From Bugulina stolonifera (lineage: Eukaryota > Bryozoa > Gymnolaemata > Cheilostomatida > Bugulidae): a stretch of 64,000 nucleotides of DNA. Both the position numbers and the translations under genes were made by a program. Of this stretch, positions 58,401 to 64,000 are shown one piece after another. The DNA is taken from assembly GCA_935421135.1 (NCBI GenBank), contig OW285193.1:13316099-13380098 (forward strand). The letters are read 5' to 3'. Below the pieces are notes generated by a model, which searched no databases, was not told the origin of the DNA, and was given only the letters and a program-made list of their open reading frames with translations. Every line of letters begins with the position of its first letter. Position 1 is the stretch's first letter.

Positions 58401-58478
58401 CATGCTAAGAAAGCTGTATGGGAAATAGACCAAAAAGCTGTTAGCTATAAATCTACTGCTCATGGTACCCCTGTGTGA
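52427..58478 (+). CDS. ATAD3: ATAD3 mitochondrial AAA+ ATPase, complete
   Basis: Inner-membrane AAA+ ATPase involved in cristae, nucleoid and cholesterol organisation. Exons: 52427-52661, 53269-53423, 53840-53993, 54347-54512, 54784-54853, 55081-55236, 55547-55603, 55759-55884, 56097-56221, 56394-56516, 57492-57659, 57979-58087, 58323-58478. All phases agree; 599 residues, like human ATAD3A. The start [10 protein letters not shown] matches the family start MSWLFG. A Pro/Gly-rich N-terminus is followed by a long coiled coil (about 70-235), a short hydrophobic segment (about 261-275), then the ATPase domain with Walker A GPPGTGKT (362-369) and Walker [10 protein letters not shown] (416-424). 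Conserved blocks such as [14 protein letters not shown] and [17 protein letters not shown] are present. Intron 1 needs a GC donor (52662, TCAA|GCAAGT); the nearby GT would break the frame. Confidence 0.95.
52945..53002. repeat. Dispersed repeat, partner of 3625-3710
   Basis: Inverted relative of the copy near 3650, sharing TTGAGTTGAAAATCAG and a following GGGAGACTT-GTAAGCCTG block. It lies in ATAD3 intron 1. The family is unknown. Confidence 0.5.
54538..54705. repeat. Tandem repeat, 30-35-bp unit, five copies
   Basis: Copies begin with ACATGTAGTGAT (CCATG in the third) at 54538, 54568, 54601, 54636 and 54671. The last units are 35 bp and nearly identical; the first are shorter and diverged. 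It lies in ATAD3 intron 4, starting 25 bases after the donor. Confidence 0.85.
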
Positions 58479-60951
58479 TGGGAGGAAACACAGGCTAACA
58501 CAAGACTGCATAACTTAATATAGGAAATCACTAGAACTACAACATATTGTATATAGCCTGACTAATGGACACTTTTTGTGTCAAATTTGGAGTTGTTCTC
58601 TCGTCCTGATAGTAGTTGAATAACTCTGCTGTGGTGAGGCTAAGGTGATCTCTGAAGTAAGTCAACTTCTATTGCCAAGCGTTCTCTTTCACAACTATGT
58701 GTTGATAATGTGCACAACTGCTAATTGCTGGTATTTGCTGTGCCTGACTATCCTGTGCAGCTGAGGGGGCTGTATGTTCATCGCAAGATACTAGTAGACG
58801 GGTAATTGGTAACAGTGGAACCGACTCCTTGAACAGTTGTCAGTGCTGCGTACTGATTGGATGAAACAACATTTCAATACAAACAGTCATGTCATGTGTA
58901 CACACTCTCCATAGTTGTGGAGCAAACCTGTAAGTCAGTTGTTACTAGCTGTCCCAATGGTCATACAAGGTCCAGAAACATGGAAAAAATGTTCTTGATG
59001 CAACTTTTGGTATATTTGATTAATTAACACAAAAATTGCCGAACCAGAGGTAAAATTTTAGTTGTTTTTCATGTAGCTAATCCTAAGCCCTGTTTCCACT
59101 CTGCCATTGATATTTTTGACACTAGCTCTTGAAAGATAAGTTATATATACAGATGCACATGTAGTTAGTTGTAAGTAGAAGTAGATATATTATTAAAGTA
59201 ACACTTGAATATCAATACCGTATTATCATAATGCAATCCAATAGTAGTTTAGCATCACTATGATAATAAAATTTTATTAATTTTCATTTGTTGTACATAA
59301 AGTGTTCTATCTTATCAGTCAATTTTTGATTTTACCATTATTATGCATGATGAAAATATTATTATACCGAATTTAAATAATAATAATTATCATAATGATT
59401 GTTAAAATAAAATGTACATGCACATGTACTTGGAATTGAAAAACAGTGTTGAGTGATAAATGTATTATTTAACTCTTGGCTTGAGGCCTGTACACTCTTG
59501 ATTCTTATATTTGGCTTGAGGATAACTTATTACGCACATGGACTTGGTCTCTAACTTCATAAAATCTAATTTAATTTTTTACCTTCGACTTGTTAACTGG
59601 TACTGACTGGCAAATTTGTACTACTGTTATGCAATAGTAATAGTATATATACAGAAGTATATTATATAAATACAAATACACGTATATTTATGCTAATAGT
59701 AAGTGGTAGAAGTCTGGACTTAAGAGTAGTGGGTCAGCACCTTATTTGGTTCTTCATACAAAACAAGAGGAAGGCAATGGTCATTAATTTAATGAACTGA
59801 TAGATTATTCATTATGAACTCTTTCAATAGCTGTCCAGACTACTAGCACTTGTTAATTATTACCAATCTCTTATTAAATTAGTCAGATTAATGGTTTTGT
59901 AAACTAGATTCATACTTAGTAAATTAGAACTGCTATGTTTCCCAAGATCAAAGTTTTCTTGATTCTATTCTTATGTATAAAAAAACCTGGTTCATATAGC
60001 CTCTAAATCCTAAGTAAAATATATATTGTAAATGAAGTATAACAACAAACAAGGGCAAAGTGGAAATATGGAAAAAAGGTACTAATTACTCAAATTTTGC
60101 ATTTCACATTGATTTTAAATGTCTATGCTGGAATTCCTAGGTATTCAGTCTTGTTACTGAAATGACCACATATGACAATTTTGATAGCTAGCATGCTGCC
60201 TGGTAGTTTCGTTGCTCTGTTAGTTGTACACATGACATGATTGTGACTATTGGTTGGTTCTTTCACCCAATCAGACCTAGCATTAGACAGGTTTCAAGGC
60301 AAGGTGGAGCTGCTACTAATTCAACTTTGCTAGTCTTGCAGATGGAATTCAGTTCATTAAGCTATATCAGGCCCCTAGGCACACCAAATAAGCAATTAGT
60401 AGACCTGTGTCACATTGTTTACACAAGTATGAAAGAGAAATGCAAAGCAGTAGAGGTTATGCTTACTTCAAGGAGAACCTTAGCCTTCACCACAGCAAGT
60501 TAGAATACTGCTAATATCAGGTGCAACAAAGAGAGGACAACTCCAAACTTGATACATAGAGCACATATAGCTCTGTAGTTTTCCACTTTTTTGTTTGTCA
60601 ATTAAACTGGTGCTGTGTTGTGTTGTAATATAATATTATTGAAATGTAAATATTGTTTGTTTCTAACTTACCAGACCTATAAATTAATGATAATTACACA
60701 ATTTTAATTGTTTTTTGGATACATTCCTTTTAACTCCCACATGTGAACATTTTTGGTATCATTAATGTATTGAAATAAAATGAAGTTATACAAATACACC
60801 ATATATTTATATCAACTTGAATCCTACATAACTATATCTATTGGCACTGCAACACGCTCGGCATGGGAATAGATATAACAAAGTAGAAGTGATGCACTCT
60901 ACACATTAACCTAGAAATCAGCATGTTCAGTATAAATAATAAGTGTTCAGA
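58479..60951. other. Convergent intergenic region between ATAD3 and ATP5PO
   Basis: AT-rich DNA holding the 3' ends of both genes. AATAAA for ATAD3 could be the one near 59268-59273. I see no coding exon; the frame at 60237-60503 has no family resemblance. Two copies of a short GGAGTTGT-type motif lie at about 58586 and 60538. Confidence 0.55.
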
Positions 60952-62257
60952 TTAAATGGCTTCTTGGATGACATTTGTGTACTGTTTAATCTTGGATGCT
61001 GTTGACATGTCTACATATTTATCTCCTATGGTGACAACCATACCTCCCAGAATGTCAGGGTCAACCTACAAGTAGAACAAAACAAATGGCTTTAAACTGT
61101 GAAGTTGAAACAATTTCAGTCATAGTTATGGTTACTAGGTGAAAGCATCATCAAAGTCCATGCATGCGTAATTGATCCATAACTGCTACTGGGTTGTTAT
61201 ATTCCAAATAACTCATACTGTATCCATACAACATGTCAAGTGGACTAACAGAGATCAAATGATACAAGGATGTTAGCAAACCGCTTGCATTTGTAAAAGA
61301 AACACAAACAGCTGTTCTGAGCATCTTCCACAGGGGAATTAGAACCCTCAGCATACACAGAATCTAACCTTAGCTTCCAGATGCAAGCTCTGGCCTTTCT
61401 GGAGGAATCCAGAAAGAGCTGCACTGAGTTCTTCCATACTCTTTTTATCCAGGGCTTTGGCTGTAGTCACTGAGCATGTTACTTCACCTCTGTGTGCACT
61501 CATCAGTGTTTGAAATGATCTTACAATAGCTGGTAGCTTAGGAAGTCGTCCGTTCTCGGCCATAGCTGACATAGCATTCACAGTGAGGTCTGAAAATCCC
61601 TGTTTCTTCATGGTCGACTCAATGACCTCTAAATAACCACAGCAACAGAACAATAGACCTAACAATTCTGCATTATAAGCAATGAATAAAAATCTAGAGA
61701 ACCAGGTATTAATCACGCACGTCAATGAGAAGGCCATGTAGTCACAAAATTCGCAGCACTCCATAAATTTTGAAAACTTGATTGAATGTGTATACACAGA
61801 CCTATGGCAAGATCCCTTGCATTCAACAACTGAACAGAAACGACTTTGCCACCAACACATGTAATTACATTCAAACCTTAGTAAAATCACAGCAAACTTG
61901 GCAAAAACTTGTAATTGTTCAGTCTACTTGAAGAGGTTTCTAAAAACCTGAACAGTCACACTAAAATTCTTCAATAAATGACGTATTGGCTATAGGCTAT
62001 ACATAGTAATATAATGTTTTCTTCTCACCTTTCTTTTCTGTTTTCTTCAACGTTGGGTCAAGAACAAAAGCAGCAAACTTTTTATCTTGATCCAAAAGCT
62101 GTCCTACACGCTTTACATCTTTATCAACAGCATCAAGTTTCTGATTCTTGGTTGCAGCCGAGTAGAGTGCATGAGCATACCTTCCCTCGATGCCATAGAC
62201 ATCTACAGGTGCCTTCACTAGTTGACTCACACGAGCCGATGTACTCATGCATCGAGC
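60952..62257 (-). CDS. ATP5PO: ATP synthase peripheral stalk subunit OSCP, 5' end missing
   Basis: OSCP links the F1 head to the peripheral stalk of mitochondrial ATP synthase. Minus-strand exons: 62257-62029, 61628-61369, 61065-60952, giving 200 residues and a stop at 60952-60954. Conserved blocks are VDVYGIEGRYAHALYSAA near the N-terminus, MAENGRLPKLPAIVRSF and SAHRGEV in the middle, and DPDILGGMVVTIGDKYVDMS at the end, all matching animal OSCP. The first exon here opens after an acceptor with ARCMSTSARV, like the human RCFSTS presequence, so about 10 residues including the start codon must lie in an upstream exon. I could not place that exon between 62258 and 64000; it may be outside the window. 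A methionine at 62248 could be mistaken for the start. Confidence 0.9.
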
Positions 62258-62720
62258 CTACAATAGCAAACATTGGTAGTTTTACAAACTGTGGCCTTCC
62301 ATTTTTCTAATTATCAATGCATAGGAGAGATTGTTTGTAACACACATTTCATTCGAAGGCCTAGAATTCCTGTAATTAATTTTTTTGTCACTCTTTTTTT
62401 GAAATTTTGACTTGAAATAGCTCAGAATAAAGGATGGGATAAATATCTCCTATAAAACAATCACATAAATCTGTCTCAGCAAATACAGATGTAACATAAT
62501 GACCAACGTTAAACAATTGAGGTTGGGTTCTTGAAAAAGTGTTGAGCGCATTTCAGTAATTTTGCTGTTAGCAGACCAAACCATCTGGTGTTGGAAGGAG
62601 CCAAGGGGTGCAAATGCGTCCTTTGCTTTGAGTATGCCATGGTCTTGGGGACAATAATTTTAATAAGTAAAATGATATTCACACTGATAATGGCTACCAA
62701 GTTCCCAGTCTAATCTACAT

Positions 62721-62786
62721 CTGCAACCATTTCCACTAATATAATATAATAGGCTAATAATATTATATTAGTGGAAATGGTTGCAG
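62721..62786. repeat. Perfect inverted repeat, 26-bp arms
   Basis: 62721-62746 and 62761-62786 are exact reverse complements with a 14-base spacer. TAATCTRC-type sequence extends the match outward imperfectly. It may be a MITE remnant or a spontaneous templated inversion. Confidence 0.85.
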
Positions 62787-62989
62787 ATTAAACATTTAAT
62801 ATTTAATACATGGCCGTAACTATCTAGGCGGCTCAGGCGGCCCTAGCCGCCTGAACTTTTTGTCAAAAGAAGAAAAAATTAAGCTAATATCGGAAGGTAT
62901 AGTTACCGTGCCCCACATGATATAAACTACTCTAATGAAAATGATGCTACTATGTGTATCATTATATTGATGGCTAATTTTCGCGTGAA

Positions 62990-63075
62990 GCCACTGTTGA
63001 TTTGATAGCGTAATTGGTAGAGTGCTTGGTCTTTATGCATAGGGACACGAGTTCGAATCCCACTGAGGGACAATT
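62990..63075 (+). mobile_element. tRNA-derived SINE-like segment
   Basis: TAGCGTAATTGG resembles an A box, and GAGTTCGAATCCC 40 bases later matches a polymerase III B box; a T-run follows at 63074. The T-stem and acceptor stem do not pair properly, so it is not a working tRNA gene. It lies inside an island bounded by GGCCGCCT-CAACTTTTT-like sequence on both sides (62838-62870 and 63630-63650). Confidence 0.5.
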
Positions 63076-64000
63076 TTTTTCATTTTAGTACTTCACTCAA
63101 TTTGTTAGCTATACAATGACAATACTAATCTGTAAGATAGGATCACTGCATGTGTAATTCTGTATTCAGCAACAGAAAATGCTCTAAGATTGCATGCACA
63201 GTGTGCCCACCCACCTCATTTGTTCCACTTTGAACACTGTTCTTCAGGGTTTGCGAACCCTAGAATACCACTCTCCATCTCTATCCATCAACTAAATTTG
63301 CACTATTTTCCCTCTTATTAATGTGTGCACATTTTTGTGCCTAAGTCATGTAATGTTGTAAAGGACTACAATGGTACGTCATGGCCAAGCCAAACAGAGA
63401 AACACTATTTTGCAGTATACTAATTTGAAGTTTACTATTTGCAGATTACTATGCAACATTTTGTACTTTTGTACCATCACGTATAGCTCAAATATGCATC
63501 AAATATGCATCAAAATGGCTGTTTTTGTGTGAATTTTCAAAAAGTTTCTTGTGGGAGGTGCCCCACCCTCCTTCTGCCCCCATCCCGCACACACCCTCCC
63601 ACACCGCTACTGTTAGCCTGTCCAATTTTGGCCGCCTCAACTTTTTCAGGAAAGTTACCCCCCTGTAATATGCATAGCCATATGTTCGGATTACTCTTAT
63701 TCAGCTTCGTTATAGTTCGAATAAAGCAGGCTCAAACTAACTAGGTACCCAAGAATTCATTCAGCAGCTTTATCAATTTTCAAATCAATCACTATCCTGC
63801 AACTACACTACCCAACTTGAACTACGTCACCTTCATCCAATACCACTACTAACTAACTCAACTGATGTCCAAGAGAAATTTTGACACACCTGACTGAATC
63901 ACCCACTCACTCTACTGACTGTACTAGACCCACTTCAAACTGGCATTTAGACAGAGTAAGAGGAAGAAGAGAATTAACTACTGACTCAAGAGAAGTGAAT

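Larger units (their letters stand above)
62258..64000. other. Upstream intron or flank of ATP5PO, repeat-rich
   Basis: It should hold the first ATP5PO intron and perhaps exon 1. It contains a perfect hairpin (62721-62786) and a repeat island (about 62805-63690) with a tRNA-like segment. No other gene is recognised; the frame at 63505-63744 lies in the repeat island. Confidence 0.5.

Noticed and set aside
62990..63075. Candidate tRNA gene
   Set aside because: A and B boxes are present, but the T-stem and acceptor stem do not pair and no anticodon arm forms; a tRNA-derived repeat fits better.
1..64000. CRISPR arrays, bacterial operons or riboswitches
   Set aside because: Spliced animal genes throughout; the tandem repeats lack unique spacers of constant length and no prokaryotic signals are present.

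Overview
The window is nuclear DNA of an animal. The protein-coding genes are split by GT-AG introns, mostly a few hundred bases long, in an AT-rich background with many short TACATGTA-type palindromes. Three genes are clear orthologues of animal housekeeping or mitochondrial genes: NADSYN1, ATAD3 and the ATP synthase OSCP subunit. A long gene on the minus strand has the architecture of the Nance-Horan (NHS) family. Compact introns plus a Polinton-like element suggest an early-branching metazoan such as a sponge. That placement is inference; no rRNA or mitochondrial marker is present.

Layout. 1-5368 is non-coding, with a fold-back repeat and a hAT relic. 5369-36842 (minus) is the NHS-like gene in 15 modelled exons. 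Its intron between 9949 and 24567 holds a complete 9,678-bp mobile element (11594-21271). 36843-39554 is intergenic and carries LINE and SINE debris. 39555-48830 (plus) is NADSYN1 in 17 exons, complete, with a hAT insertion in one intron and a 0.7-kb minisatellite in another. 49683-52072 (minus) is a six-exon leucine-rich-repeat gene ending in a CaaX box. It is divergent from ATAD3 (52427-58478, plus, 13 exons) across a 354-bp shared promoter region. 60952-62257 (minus) holds the last three exons of the OSCP gene (ATP5PO), and 62.7-63.7 kb is a repeat island with a tRNA-like segment.

The most unusual object is the element at 11594-21271. It has Polinton/Maverick hallmarks: a 6-bp target duplication (CACCAG), termini beginning 5'-AGTAG, inverted repeats of about 545 bp that look identical apart from one C-run, and a protein-primed-type family B DNA polymerase with all catalytic motifs. 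Yet it carries only two recognisable genes, transcribed divergently: the polymerase and a spliced protein with an internally duplicated domain that may bind DNA. I see no integrase, packaging ATPase, protease or capsid gene. Between the two genes lies a roughly 760-bp inverted repeat built from 31-bp units whose orientation flips at the centre, flanked by a TATA box on each side. It is a candidate minimal PolB-only element.

How the genes relate: NADSYN1 makes NAD+, ATAD3 organises mitochondrial inner membrane and nucleoids, and OSCP joins F1 to the stator of ATP synthase. Their proximity may be coincidence. The NHS-like protein would act on actin through its WAVE homology domain. Exon models were joined by reading frame and splice consensus only; no transcript data were available.
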